A stretch of DNA of 64,000 nucleotides, from contig JAWQUS010000008.1 in NCBI GenBank assembly GCA_036365455.1, forward strand, positions 19,513,501 to 19,577,500, in the 5' to 3' direction. The notes under the pieces were generated by a model, which saw only the letters and a program-made list of their open reading frames with translations, made no database searches and had not been told where the DNA came from. Positions 1-10,692 of this stretch are shown piece by piece. This DNA is from Macrosoma leucophasiata. Its lineage: Eukaryota > Arthropoda > Insecta > Lepidoptera > Hedylidae. Numbering within the stretch: position 1 is the first letter of the stretch; each line of letters opens with the position of its first letter. The translations under genes and the position numbers were made by a program.

Positions 1-320
1 ATTCTTGTCATACGTAAAACACCACCAAAATCACCAAAATTGGACCACCAAAATTAGAAACTGGTATAAAATATTTATTTAAAAAAATATAACGAAACAT
101 ACAATAAACATATTTGTGTCATTTTGAAATGATACCAAACCTTTATATTATAAATATGTATTGTAAAACAAATACTATTAAGAGGAACGATTTAAAACAT
201 CACACCAATATTGCACTTTTTTGTCCGATTACTTTGAAAAGACATAATTTCGTTTTTGACGCGAAATAACAACAGGATAGCACGAAACTGTCATTGATCC
301 CCGTGAGCGTCCTACTAAAC
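1..320. other. AT-rich sequence, no gene seen
   Basis: No coding signal or recognised repeat. The last 8 bases (313-320, TACTAAAC) are the left target-site duplication of the hAT MITE that follows. Confidence 0.5.
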
Positions 321-649
321 CAGAGGTTCCCAAACTATTTTTTCTTGTAGACCCTTTACAATTTTTTCTGGTTTCTGTGGACCGTCCTTGCTACATTTAT
401 ATCACATTCCCATATTTACAATTTTTATTCACGCCTACGTAGACCCCCATCGAGTCTCCCATGGACCACTTTGGGAATCACTGGTATGATGTAAGTAAAT
501 TGGTACTATCAGTGTATGTGTTTAGATCCATTATCGTTGACCCCCATTTTCATTTCATGGACCCCCAAATTTTTTTTTCGCTGCCGCACACCTCTTTCCC
601 GCTGTCATAGACCCCCAGGGGTCGATATAGACCACTTTGGGAATCACTG
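321..649. mobile_element. hAT-type MITE with perfect 8-bp TSD
   Basis: The element is 329 bp long. Its left end begins CAGAGGTTCCCAAACT and the inverse of its right end reads CAGTGATTCCCAAAGTGG, which gives imperfect terminal inverted repeats of the hAT style. TACTAAAC flanks it on both sides (313-320 and 650-657), the 8-bp duplication hAT elements make. It has no coding capacity, so it must have been mobilised by a hAT transposase encoded elsewhere. Inside it, motifs resembling 'gaccactttgggaatcactg' occur near 463-482 as well as at the end, which suggests internal duplication. Confidence 0.8.
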
Positions 650-657
650 TACTAAAC

Positions 658-1165
658 GAAGAGAATGGTGGAAATGTCATTGTGTGCGAGCTAATTAATG
701 ATTTTATTATTCCCACCAAAATATTTGGATTTTGCGCGGACAACCCTTTTTGATTCTCTCTAGGACAAAGTATTGCACTAAATAACATAGTTAAATTGTC
801 ATCGAATAGAATAACTAACGCTAAATAGAAATAACATTAGTTATTTCTGGTTAACCAGTGTAGTTTAATTTAAACGGTGGTTATTAAAAGAAAAAAGAAA
901 AGAAAAAAGATTGTGGTGCGCCACCAAACTTAGAAAAATGGGAAACGTTTTGTTTTTTCTCTAATTTCCAAAATGTTTTCTACAAATATATTGACGGCCT
1001 GATGAAGAAATATAAGTCTATTTTCCTAAAAAAATTAACTGTATTACATATATACGTAGTTTAAGATATGATTTTCAGAGACGCCGTCAAACATTTATGC
1101 TTGAGAAATCACCTCTCGCCCATACAATTAATTACCCTACATTATACTAGCCTTGAAAAACTCCA
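658..1165. other. No gene seen
   Basis: AT-rich sequence between the hAT MITE and the left 755-bp direct repeat. Short open frames here have no recognisable motif. Confidence 0.4.
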
Positions 1166-1920
1166 AAGTCATTGGGAAAATTCACACACAGGATTTAATA
1201 AATTGAAAAATAAATTGCAAAAATTATTGAAGTTAATCTTCAATTGCTTCAATAGGGAATAAAAATTATTGATCTGGCATGGTTAACTTGCGTTCTATTA
1301 AATCTATTTATCTTTTTTGCGTCAATCTACGTAGTATAGATTGATGCGAAAATAGATTTAATAATTTTGGTATCTACTTACCAGAATAGTAAATTTAAAA
1401 AAGAGGACCTTTATCACTATCAAAATAATCACACCAAAACGAAGTTTATTATGCATTTATGAACCGTATACGATATGATGTTCTTACAACAAAACATTCT
1501 GGTTTTCATTCATTTGGAAGATTGTTGCTGCTGCGTGATAAAAGACCTACCTACCTGTATGAAATAATACTTTCGGTTTAGGGTCATTTATAACAAACTA
1601 GCTAACCCGGCAATAAGCTCTTTCCTGTTTGCCATACAACAAATGAACAGCCATTGCCTTAACAAAAAAAAACATTAATTTGAGCTAGCTTACCAGGCAA
1701 ATGTCGTTCTGCCATAAGCACAATAAATGTTCAAGCCATTGGCACACGAAAAATATTTAAAAAATACAGGCGGATGCGTGCGGATACTGTCGTTGGTGTT
1801 CTGAATAAGTCACAGACCAATCAGCCTTCCTTGGTTCCATAGTCGATGGCATAAGTCAACCCGTTTGAATTATGCAGTTTGGATGGTTTGGATATTATTT
1901 TTACGTGTGCTTTTACTCGT
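1166..1920. repeat. 755-bp direct repeat, left copy (candidate giant TSD)
   Basis: Every base I compared matches 4348-5102 at a constant offset of 3182 with no indel. The two copies abut the two ends of LINE A exactly, so by position they behave as a target-site duplication. The segment itself is AT-rich and non-coding. Confidence 0.9.
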
Positions 1921-4347
1921 ATGTATGTATCTTCACGCCAGGTCCCTAACGGGGTAGGCAGAGAGTGTAGAGCGCCAGACATCCCGGTTCTGACAAACCT
2001 CTCGTGCCTCGTCTACCTTCATCATTCTCTTCATACATGCACGCCGATTCCTAAGACTTTTGACCCCACCATCAGACAGAACTCGACCTATTTGGTCATG
2101 GTAGGTCAGCCTTGGTCTTCCTGGGCCTCTGCAACCAACCACATTCGCATTGTATATCTGTTTAGTCATTCGCTCATTCGACATTCTTTCTATATGCCCG
2201 AACCATCGGAGCATGCCTTTTTTCATTTTTACACCGATACTATCATTCACACAAAGTCTCTTTCTTACATCTTCATTACGAACGCGATCGGTGAGTGATA
2301 CACCGCAGATCTTGCGCAAAGATCTCATCTCGACCGCGTTCAACTTACTTTCATGCTCTTTCCTGCATACCCAGCTCTCGCTTCCATATAAAAGCGTTGG
2401 AGTAAGTACAGCATTATGTACGGCTAGTCGAGCCCGCTGGCTGAGATGTTTCGATTCTAGCAGCTTACCCAACGCTCCATTCACGCAATTCCCAGCAAGC
2501 ACTCTTCTTTCTATGTCAGTGGTGTACCTACCATCCTTGCTAAAAGCACATCCAAGATATACAATTTCATCAACCTGTTCTAACACTGCATCATCTACTA
2601 CTACCCTTGCATTTGTTCTCTGTTCATCTCTTTCAAATACTAATACTTTAGTTTTATCCACATTCAATTGTAAGCCTTTCTCCATACAATCCTCTTTCAT
2701 GACTGTGACTAGTGCTTGTAGCCCAGATGGTGTAGAGCTAACAATTACCGCATCATCTGCGTAAAGCAGACAGTTCACCACTAAGTCACCCATACGCACT
2801 CCCACATCCATCAACTTCACCCTCTGGAGGCATTTGTCCAGATATATAATAAACAGCCTAGACGAAAGCACGCAACCCTGTTTGACACCGATGTTAACAT
2901 CAAACCAGGGTGACATGTTACCATCTACCCGCACACATGCTTGACAGCCCACATACGTGGACTGTATTGCACGGAGCAGACTGCCATCAATACCATACTC
3001 TGGCAAAATGTCCCACAGCTCCTTTCGTAATACCCTATCAAACGCCTTCTCCAAATCCACAAAACCGCAGAAAACCTTCTGGCTCACAGCAAGATGCTTC
3101 TCTACGATGTTGCGGAGGGAGAAAACTTGATCCATACATCCTCTTCCAGTTCTGAAACCACCCTGTGCATCCCACAACAACCCGTCGGACTTCTCTTTCA
3201 TTCTTCTTTCTAAGACTTTCCCATACACTTTAGCTGCCAAACTGATCAAACTGATCGCTCGATAGCTGGTGCAGTCCATACGTGAACCCTTGCCTTTATA
3301 CAAAGGCACGATGACCGCACACCGCCAATCCTTTGGGATTCTTCCGGATCTCCAGCAAAGGTTGCACAACACCCAGAAAGAATCCCAAAGGGCAGCACCA
3401 CCATATTTGATCATTTCGGCAGAAACCTGATCAATACCCGCAGCCTTACCACATTTCAAACTTCGTATCGCCCTTACAATCTCATCTATTGTTATATCCT
3501 CACAAGCCGGCACCGTCAAGTCAGCAACTCCGGCGTCAGGGTTGTGAGCATAATCATACATTTCCCCATAGTACTCGCTCCATCGTTTTAACACATCTTG
3601 CGTGTTCTCAAGAATGTCACCCAACTTAGATTTTATTCTATTCATTCCAGAAACTGGAGAAGAGCTTCTAGACTTTTTCACCTCCCTCCAATAGAGTTTG
3701 ATGTTAGTCTCAAAGCTCTTCGCCAGTCTCTCATCAGCTTCCACTTTATCTCTCTCACGCTTTTCATTCACTAAAATCTTGGTGTCATTCTTGAGCCGAC
3801 GGTAAATTTCTCTCTTCTCATCTCTCATACCATTATTCATTTGCAAAGATGCTACATAATCCAGCCATGCTTTCTTCTTTCTTTCAACGGAGTCTTGCAC
3901 CTCCTTGTCCCACCACGCATCCCCTTTCAAGGATTTGCGTATCTTTGCATAACCACATACTTCTTTCGCAACTTCCACCATACTATCTTTCATAACTTGC
4001 CAACATTCATCCACGTCCAAGTCCGTAAGACAAACCTTGTCTAACTTTTCACGGACTTCGCGTTCATACACTCTCCTTGCACTAATGTCTTGTAACTTTT
4101 CACTCTTTATTCTTTCAAGTCCTCCGAAAGGCACACGGACACGCCAATGTCGCCATTTCTTGAACAGACCCCTAAACCGGCTTATTACCAAGTAGTGATC
4201 TGTATCAAGAGTGGGACCTCTGTAGGCTCTAGTGTCCATCAGGCTCTTCCGAAGACGACTATCAACCATGATCAAATCAATCATACTTTTTTGTTCATTC
4301 CTCCTCCATGTATACGTGTGAATGTCCTTATGACGGAATTCTGTGTT
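1921..4347 (-). mobile_element. LINE A: 5'-truncated RTE-like non-LTR retrotransposon
   Basis: A 2427-bp insertion. The 3' end is at 1921, and the 5' end is cut at 4347 inside the endonuclease domain. In sense orientation the open frame ends in a TGA followed only by a short ACAT-rich tail, so there is almost no 3' UTR. Direct repeats of 755 bp flank both ends. Truncated relatives lie at 7225-7284, 29898-30088, 35560-35651 and 50615-50649. Confidence 0.9.
1933..4347 (-). CDS. Endonuclease-reverse transcriptase of LINE A (5' partial)
   Basis: The frame is open for 804 codons from the truncation point at 4347. The first Met (4284) is internal and not a real start, because 21 sense codons containing HTYTWRR precede it. 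The N-terminus is the end of an APE-type endonuclease, with IDLIMVDSR and the catalytic-type DTDHYLV. From about residue 260 of the Met-initiated part comes a reverse transcriptase: GKAAGIDQV, PLYKGKG, YRAISL, motif A FVDLEKAFDRV near residues 408-418, GVKQGCVLS, and motif C LLYADDAV near 506-513. A C-terminal region with WFGHIERM and RGPGRPR follows, as in RTE-like elements often annotated 'craniofacial development protein 2-like'. No frameshift or stop is seen, which implies a recent insertion. The protein would nick target DNA and copy its own RNA there; this copy lacks most of the endonuclease. The clade (RTE-like) is recognised from motifs, not from a tree. Confidence 0.9.
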   Translation of the reverse strand, partial: NTEFRHKDIHTYTWRRNEQKSMIDLIMVDSRLRKSLMDTRAYRGPTLDTDHYLVISRFRGLFKKWRHWRVRVPFGGLERIKSEKLQDISARRVYEREVREKLDKVCLTDLDVDECWQVMKDSMVEVAKEVCGYAKIRKSLKGDAWWDKEVQDSVERKKKAWLDYVASLQMNNGMRDEKREIYRRLKNDTKILVNEKRERDKVEADERLAKSFETNIKLYWREVKKSRSSSPVSGMNRIKSKLGDILENTQDVLKRWSEYYGEMYDYAHNPDAGVADLTVPACEDITIDEIVRAIRSLKCGKAAGIDQVSAEMIKYGGAALWDSFWVLCNLCWRSGRIPKDWRCAVIVPLYKGKGSRMDCTSYRAISLISLAAKVYGKVLERRMKEKSDGLLWDAQGGFRTGRGCMDQVFSLRNIVEKHLAVSQKVFCGFVDLEKAFDRVLRKELWDILPEYGIDGSLLRAIQSTYVGCQACVRVDGNMSPWFDVNIGVKQGCVLSSRLFIIYLDKCLQRVKLMDVGVRMGDLVVNCLLYADDAVIVSSTPSGLQALVTVMKEDCMEKGLQLNVDKTKVLVFERDEQRTNARVVVDDAVLEQVDEIVYLGCAFSKDGRYTTDIERRVLAGNCVNGALGKLLESKHLSQRARLAVHNAVLTPTLLYGSESWVCRKEHESKLNAVEMRSLRKICGVSLTDRVRNEDVRKRLCVNDSIGVKMKKGMLRWFGHIERMSNERMTKQIYNANVVGCRGPGRPRLTYHDQIGRVLSDGGVKSLRNRRACMKRMMKVDEAREVCQNRDVWRSTLSAYPVRDLA

Positions 4348-5102
4348 AAGTCATTGGGAAAATTCACACACAGGATTTAATAAATTGAAAAATAAATTGC
4401 AAAAATTATTGAAGTTAATCTTCAATTGCTTCAATAGGGAATAAAAATTATTGATCTGGCATGGTTAACTTGCGTTCTATTAAATCTATTTATCTTTTTT
4501 GCGTCAATCTACGTAGTATAGATTGATGCGAAAATAGATTTAATAATTTTGGTATCTACTTACCAGAATAGTAAATTTAAAAAAGAGGACCTTTATCACT
4601 ATCAAAATAATCACACCAAAACGAAGTTTATTATGCATTTATGAACCGTATACGATATGATGTTCTTACAACAAAACATTCTGGTTTTCATTCATTTGGA
4701 AGATTGTTGCTGCTGCGTGATAAAAGACCTACCTACCTGTATGAAATAATACTTTCGGTTTAGGGTCATTTATAACAAACTAGCTAACCCGGCAATAAGC
4801 TCTTTCCTGTTTGCCATACAACAAATGAACAGCCATTGCCTTAACAAAAAAAAACATTAATTTGAGCTAGCTTACCAGGCAAATGTCGTTCTGCCATAAG
4901 CACAATAAATGTTCAAGCCATTGGCACACGAAAAATATTTAAAAAATACAGGCGGATGCGTGCGGATACTGTCGTTGGTGTTCTGAATAAGTCACAGACC
5001 AATCAGCCTTCCTTGGTTCCATAGTCGATGGCATAAGTCAACCCGTTTGAATTATGCAGTTTGGATGGTTTGGATATTATTTTTACGTGTGCTTTTACTC
5101 GT
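4348..5102. repeat. 755-bp direct repeat, right copy
   Basis: Partner of 1166-1920, with no mismatch found by eye. The sequence diverges immediately outside the pair (ctcc before the left copy, gtgtt of the LINE before the right copy). Confidence 0.9.
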
Positions 5103-6082
5103 AAAAACTTCTAAGATTCCACTAGATTTTGATTATACCGTGTCGTGTAGTATATTAAAATGATGTGCATGAAATGCTTAATGGTCGATGCTGTATTAGT
5201 ACAGTCTAAAGAAAAAGAACAAGTGTGGTATTACTCTCAGTAGCTTCCGAATTACCTCATTGTAAGTCACCATTTTCTTTGATGTAATAATGGTTATAAT
5301 AAGCTATCCTAAAATATAGAAGTAACTTTTCTCATCAGAAATCCAAATGACGTGACAGGTTGATCCTTGCCAGGCGATGGTTTTTATTTAGCATATTATG
5401 ACTCATTCCTACAAAAATTCTAGGCTTACAGGCGATCCGATACTCGAAGGGTTCACCATAACTCTTGGACCATTAATATCGGATAGTGGCAGCTGATTAT
5501 CATAATCACTAATCCTCGAGATTTCCTGCACTCATATCTCCTTCACTTGTGTATCCCACACCGGGACGGAATATCTCCTCGGCCACAAAACCTTAACCTG
5601 CTTATTTTGCTTTTAATTATGTACTGGTCCGAATCGCTACGCATTGTGACGTCTTCAGATTGTCGCGGTGGACTGATCGGATTATTTTGATGAAGTCCAC
5701 GGCTGTTTATTTTTTATGGCACTATATACTGATTCATAATTAGGCACTACGATAGGGCTGTTGTGCATTCTGTGTCACAATGGGTGATTTAAATTGATGT
5801 CCATAGACAATGTTTTAGTTAATTACTTTAGGATCTGGTGTGTTTTTAGTTGAAAATGTTATTAAATCGACCTCTAGTTGTAAACCCTTTCAGGTTTTAT
5901 CTACGTGCATTGCAATGTATTTCGTTTTGGTACGGCTAAATACATAATCGTACCACATGTACTAAGAGTATGTTGTGCTGTGAAAGTATGGTCCTATAAT
6001 TTCGTCCACTAGTAAATTATTTCTTATTTCGTTATAAATATAATTTTCTTTAGGTAATTAAATTATCAACGTATTTATTACC
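5103..6082. other. No gene seen
   Basis: AT-rich DNA without a convincing open frame or recognisable repeat. Confidence 0.4.
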
Positions 6083-6312
6083 CTTGATACGTCCCACTTC
6101 TCTCCCCTTCTTGGGAGGAGGGCTGGAGCTTACTCCAACATGCTGCTACAGTGCGGGTTGGTAACGACTACTATCTATCGACAGCAACCGGAACCGACGG
6201 CTTAACGTGCTCTCCGAAGCACGGAAACGCGCATTTTATTTTGTTACTTACGGGCACCCATCACACGATCATCACGATCGATCGCTTCCGATCTACACCA
6301 GCCGCGCTTCCT
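6083..6312 (-). mobile_element. 5S-rRNA-headed SINE, diverged copy
   Basis: In reverse complement this matches the family best seen at 44275-44632. It has the 5S-like head (6240-6312), the central block whose complement reads GGCTTAACGTGCTCTCCG, and the 3' end with tcccacttctctcccc. It has several indels and lacks part of the middle (the cca/ccgacaag block). Confidence 0.7.
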
Positions 6313-6518
6313 CGGTATTTTAATGATTATAAATTGTTAATGGGTCACCCTCATAGTCCAGTACAAATCCATATACATATCTAAATCTATAAATCCATAT
6401 ATATCATAGATTCAATATAAAAATCCATAAATATCATAGATTCATCGCAAAATCATCATTTGTTTAGTAAAATGTAGTAGGATAGCCATGTTGCCTATTT
6501 ACATATTTATAAAAATAC

Positions 6519-6570
6519 TAGTTGTCCCGGCAAACTTCGTATTGCCTCACAACATAGAGCAACTCGGTCC
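6519..6570 (+). repeat. Fragment of dispersed repeat G
   Basis: The phrase 'cccggcaaacttcgtattgc' followed by ctcac recurs at 47159-47184 and in altered form at 9237 and 16110. It is a common lepidopteran LINE-like 3' module; only a fragment is present here. Confidence 0.5.
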
Positions 6571-6865
6571 ACTGGTCGCGGCGGACCGAAGGGGAGTAGC
6601 CATAGCGTTTATTACCGTTGCAAAACAGTCTGTCATTTTTGCGGGGGGAAATACGTGTGACACACACGCTCACACTACAATAATTGGCTATTACTACGAA
6701 AACTCACACCTGGACTTTAACAAAACACATAAACAATTTCACGCGCACATTGAGATATTCATAATATAATTTTATATATTTACGGTCTTATTTATAAAAA
6801 ACGCTTATAGAAGGTTTATAGCATTCATTAGTTAAAATGCTCTATAAGCCTAAAACCTTCCATAT

Positions 6866-7312
6866 ATTTTTTTTAATTATGGCATCGCTATTACGCATAT
6901 TGCCAGTGTCAAGTACAACGATATTTCGAATTTATTTAAGCAGCCTAAAAGTTAGTATATTAAAGTCAGTCAATTACTTATTAAGAATGTCAGTCAAGTG
7001 AGTTACAGTCAAGTTATTCGAGTAAAGCGATGGCTCCCTTACCAATACATTTACAATGAAGTTTCGGAGGCAACCTGAATGAAAGGTCGTGTTTTCGCAC
7101 TGTTATTCTATTTCACTGTACACGGACACAGTAATAAATCTATATCAAACAAAATGCCACCAACTTTATTCAATATAACTTAAAAATACACCAAGAGATA
7201 AGAGCACCATACGCCTCTTTCAAGATGTGTGTGTGTGTGTATCTTCACGCCAGGTCCCTAACGGGGTAGGCAGAGAGTGTAGAGTTCAAGGTTCCCCCAA
7301 AACTCCCCTACT
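6866..7312 (+). repeat. Dispersed repeat D
   Basis: About 390 bp once the nested insertion at 7225-7284 is removed. It matches 49870-50285 in inverted orientation over nearly its whole length (shared stretches include ggcatcgctattacgcatat and cgtgttttcgcactgttatt). A third piece begins at 31943. No coding capacity; class unknown. Confidence 0.75.
7225..7284 (-). mobile_element. 60-bp LINE A insertion (tail only)
   Basis: The inserted bases are only the last ~45 nt of LINE A (minus strand) plus a GT-rich tail. TTCAAG flanks both sides (7219-7224 and 7285-7290), and the host is repeat D, whose other copies lack the insert. This is an extremely 5'-truncated retrotransposition event. Confidence 0.8.
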
Positions 7313-7410
7313 TTCCATAGTTAAAATTCGGCTAAAAGTCAGTATTTTATATCAGTCAGTATATTATTTCGAATAAAAGGAAAAAAATCAAGGTCACAGG
7401 TGACATAAAG

Positions 7411-7698
7411 TCATTTTTTAACAACGCGCGCACTTCCTAGTTTCGTTTCATTAATCGACCGTAACGACCGCGACCAAGACCGCTGCAATTGCCGTTTTGG
7501 TGAAAGCCCAAAATATTGGTAAATTGGAGTGGACGCAATTCGGTCGCGAACAGTGACGTTATTAATGACGTCAAACGACCGCTCGCGACGACCACGGGCC
7601 TCAGGTGGAACAATACAAAGGGCGTTACGGTCGTTGTGGTCGATTAATGGAACGCGCTCAATGTCAATTTCAACAATCAGCTGTTGAATGTCGGCCAT
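7411..7698 (-). CDS. Unrecognised 95-codon open frame
   Basis: The frame runs from a Met at 7698 to a stop at 7411 and is richer in GC than its surroundings. The product is basic and hydrophilic with many Arg residues and no transmembrane segment. I recognise no domain. It starts beside a dispersed repeat (7700-7760) that recurs near 38340 and 39552, so it may be a transposon remnant instead of a host exon. Confidence 0.25.
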   Translation of the reverse strand: MADIQQLIVEIDIERVPLIDHNDRNALCIVPPEARGRRERSFDVINNVTVRDRIASTPIYQYFGLSPKRQLQRSWSRSLRSINETKLGSARVVKK

Positions 7699-7699
7699 C

Positions 7700-8189
7700 T
7701 TTTTAACCCAGTTGAAAAAACGAGAAGGTTCTCAATTCGGCTGGTATATATTTTTTTTCTTTTTTTTTATGTATGTACGCGAATTTCGCCGAGATTTCTG
7801 GACCGATTTACGTTATTCTTTTTTTGTTTGATGCGGAATAGTTTCAAATTGGTCCAATATAAATTTGATTCAGATAGGCCCATTAGTTTTTATTTTATGA
7901 GCATTGTTTACTTACTTTCACCTCAGACTAAAGGAATAAGAATAGGCGGCGAGTTGTCATACAGTGTGTTGAATCCACTGACGTCCTAGATAGTCCTAAT
8001 GCGCATGACAACAAGATGACAACAAGTGGCAATTACACATTTACTCATCGACGACACAACGCAGCTTATTTACTCCTTCGTGGATAACATTTTTTCATTG
8101 ATTTCGTATAGTCGTGTAATAATTTTGTATTGACACACCTAAACAATTTAAATTAAGTTTCTAATTGTCTAAATAAACTAAAAAGTATT
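7700..8189. other. Dispersed-repeat remnant and unassigned DNA
   Basis: Around 7715-7740 the phrase 'gagaaggttctcaattcggc' resembles the module at 38345-38392 (inverted) and 39552-39600. The rest is AT-rich without features. Confidence 0.4.
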
Positions 8190-8650
8190 AAATAACTATA
8201 ACTACGTTAAGAAAAACCGACTTCAAAACTGAAAAGTAAAAAATAATAAAGATTTAATTGTGATTACATACTACCTATTATTTATATGTGCTATTTACTA
8301 ATAGGTTTCAAGTCGGTGCTAAGCCAAAATCACTAAAGTAGGCATTTCATTGTATTTAAACGTAACTTCACGCCTGTAATCCCCGAAGGGGTAGGCAGAG
8401 GTAAATGCATGAATTCAAGCATACATGCAAACACGATTAGCCGGTTACGTTTTGTTCAGTGTATTAATTTGGTCGTATTCTTATTTAAGTGATTAAAATA
8501 TAATTATTTGCCTATGGCTTGGCACCGACCTCAAACCTATTAGTAAATAGCACATATAAATAATAGGTAGTATGTAATCACAATTAAATCTTTATATTTT
8601 TTTTTGCTTTTCAGTTTTGAAGTCGGTTTTTCTTAATGTAGTTATATTTA
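8190..8650. repeat. Fold-back element with ~135-bp arms
   Basis: Bases 8190-8330 and 8514-8650 are near-perfect inverted copies. Both contain the path from aaccgacttcaaaactgaaa through gtgattacatactacctatt to the aggtttcaagtcggtgc block (gacctcaaacct in the other arm). The ~180-bp loop holds a SINE A fragment. No open frame. Confidence 0.8.
8360..8458 (-). mobile_element. SINE A 3' fragment
   Basis: The complement carries the SINE A end: aaaacgtaaccggctaatcg, then tgcatttacctctgcctacc and the hairpin CCCCTTCGGGGATTACAGGCG. It lies in the loop of the fold-back element. Confidence 0.75.
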
Positions 8651-9040
8651 TGTCCTTATAGCACTGTTAAAGTATAGTTCTGGCCTGTATAACTTTATAG
8701 TGGGTTTATAGAGTGCTTTAGCGCTAAAATGCTATTAGGACTAACGTTTTTCTTAAAGCGTGCTATAGCAAGCTCCTAGAGATGTTATAACTTTTTATGA
8801 ATAAGACCGGTATCATATATTTAGCCTATTCATATTTAATATTATACATATATGAACATATGTTCATATATGCATAATATTTAGGTACATATGTTCATAT
8901 GTAGGTATTTATGTATAAATTTGTTGTATTATGTTTATTTACATTCGTTATTTTGTTTTTAAAAATGTATTTGTTTTCTTTTCCTATTTTCAAATATAGA
9001 TACCAATGCTGCACCTACTTTCGTTGTTATCTTAACTACC

Positions 9041-9136
9041 CAAAGGTGGACTGGTAGAAAATACCTAGTGGCGTTAAGTCCGCCTTATGTATAATTTTTG
9101 TGCATAAAATATTTAAATAAATAAATAAATTTAAAT
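9041..9136 (+). mobile_element. LINE 3'-tail fragment (family H)
   Basis: It reads caaaggtggactggtagaaa, then gttaagtccgccttatgt and a TAAA-repeat tail. This is a common insect non-LTR 3' terminus, also seen at 52845-52975. Confidence 0.55.
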
Positions 9137-9235
9137 ATCTGGGCGACAGGCATAGGATCATTTGGTCTTGTACTTTGGAAGAGGGCAAGCCTGCATATGC
9201 TTCTCCCCTCCGGTCCGCCGCGGCCGGTTTTCCGT

Positions 9236-9450
9236 GTTGCTCTATGCCTCACAATGAAATAATGTGTTTTGATATATACGGACTGTTTCGTATGGGAAAT
9301 TAAATTGTGTTTTTACTATTCCCCTTAAATTTCTTCATATTTTCTTACTTTTTTAACCTTTGCTGGACTTATAAAAATCATTCAAAACCAAAATTAGCCA
9401 AATCGGTAATGCCGTTCTCGAGTTTTAGCGAGACCAACGAACAGCAATTG

Positions 9451-9512
<62 letters not shown>
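9236..9512 (+). mobile_element. Repeat G copy ending in (TA)n
   Basis: It shares 'atgcctcacaatgaaataat' and 'ttctcgagttttagcgagac' with 47170-47392, and part with 21430-21590. It ends in a long TA microsatellite (9455-9511), probably the expanded 3' tail of the element. Confidence 0.65.
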
Positions 9513-9518
<6 letters not shown>

Positions 9519-9836
9519 GAAGATATGTAGAATATAGATAATAGATTACTTTGTAAATGTTATGAATATACGAGTACCTATGTAATTAAAATTTGTCTTT
9601 TAAATTAAAGTGATAACTTTATCAAGTGTAAATTAATCTAACGTTATTTTTTAAATGATTATTGAAATTTGTCTACAATTTTTTGTTATTTGGACAGAAT
9701 AACAACCTGAAACTATATTTACATGAGGAATGTTCCCTCACCATGGATATACACTTAACTTTTGTTCAAAAATTTACTTAAAGCACTGCTTCAAAACTTT
9801 TAAACAGAGTTGAATGCAGTTTAAATAGGTGTTGGT
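9513..9836. other. No gene seen
   Basis: AT-rich spacer between the TA tract and the trinucleotide-rich minisatellite. Confidence 0.4.
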
Positions 9837-10365
9837 GGCGTTTGACTCGTTGCTGGTGGTGGTGGTGGCGTTGGTTGCGTTGGTAGCGTTAGTGGCGTTG
9901 ATGGCGTTTGAGGCGTTGGTGGCATTGGTGGCGTTGGTAGCGATGGTAACATCGGTGGCGTTGCTGTCGCTTTTGTGTCATTCGTGGCGGTGGTGACATT
10001 GGTGGCGTTGGTGTCGTTAGTGGCATGAGTGGTGTTTGAACCGTTGGTGGCATTAGTGGCGTTGGTGGCGTAAATGGCGTTGATCGCGTTTATGGCTTTG
10101 ATGGTATTGGTAGTGTTGGTGGCGATGGTGACATTGGTGACGTTGCTGGCATGTGCAGTGGTGTCGTTGGTGTCATTAGTGGCATCCGTGCCGTTTGAAG
10201 CGGAGGTGGCATTGGTGTCATTTGCGGCATTGGTGGCGTTGCTGGCGTTGGTAGTGGTGGTGGTGGTGGTGGTGGTGGTGGTGGTGGTGGTGGTGGTTGT
10301 GGTGGTGGCGTTAGTGGCGCTGGTGGCGTTGGTAGTATTGGTGGGTTTGGTGGCGTTAGACTAAT
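9837..10365. repeat. Degenerate (GTTGGTGGC)n minisatellite
   Basis: About 530 bp of degenerate trinucleotide units (ggtggcgtt, ggtagcgtt, ggtgacatt and others) with a pure (GGT)n core near 10250-10295. Open frames in it translate to Val/Ala/Leu runs and are not genes. A complementary-strand counterpart is at 53620-53985. Confidence 0.9.
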
Positions 10366-10692
10366 ATCGCGTACAGAGAAGTAGGTATTAATGTAAACCA
10401 GATTTTTTTAGCTATTCATAAGTGTTTTCGTATGATAAAAAAATAATCAAAGGTGCTCCCTAAAGTCAGTACTTATTCCACGCAAACAAAGTCGCGGGCA
10501 CAGCTAGTCTTATAATAAATTTAATATATTCAAAAATATGTTTAAAAATAATTTTGCAAAAAAAATCCTCTACAGAATATTTAAAATAATTATTTAAAGC
10601 AGGTCAAAAATTGAATGCCAATTATACGTCATGGTACATAAAGACCCATGCCCGACCCTTGTACCCGATCACGGGTATTACGTGACAGTAGG

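Noticed and set aside
1879..2764. Open frames on the + strand (139 and 204 codons)
   Set aside because: They are antisense shadows of the LINE A reverse transcriptase frame.
10074..10364. Valine-rich 96-codon frame
   Set aside because: Product of the GTT/GGT repeat period; no start context or non-repetitive part.
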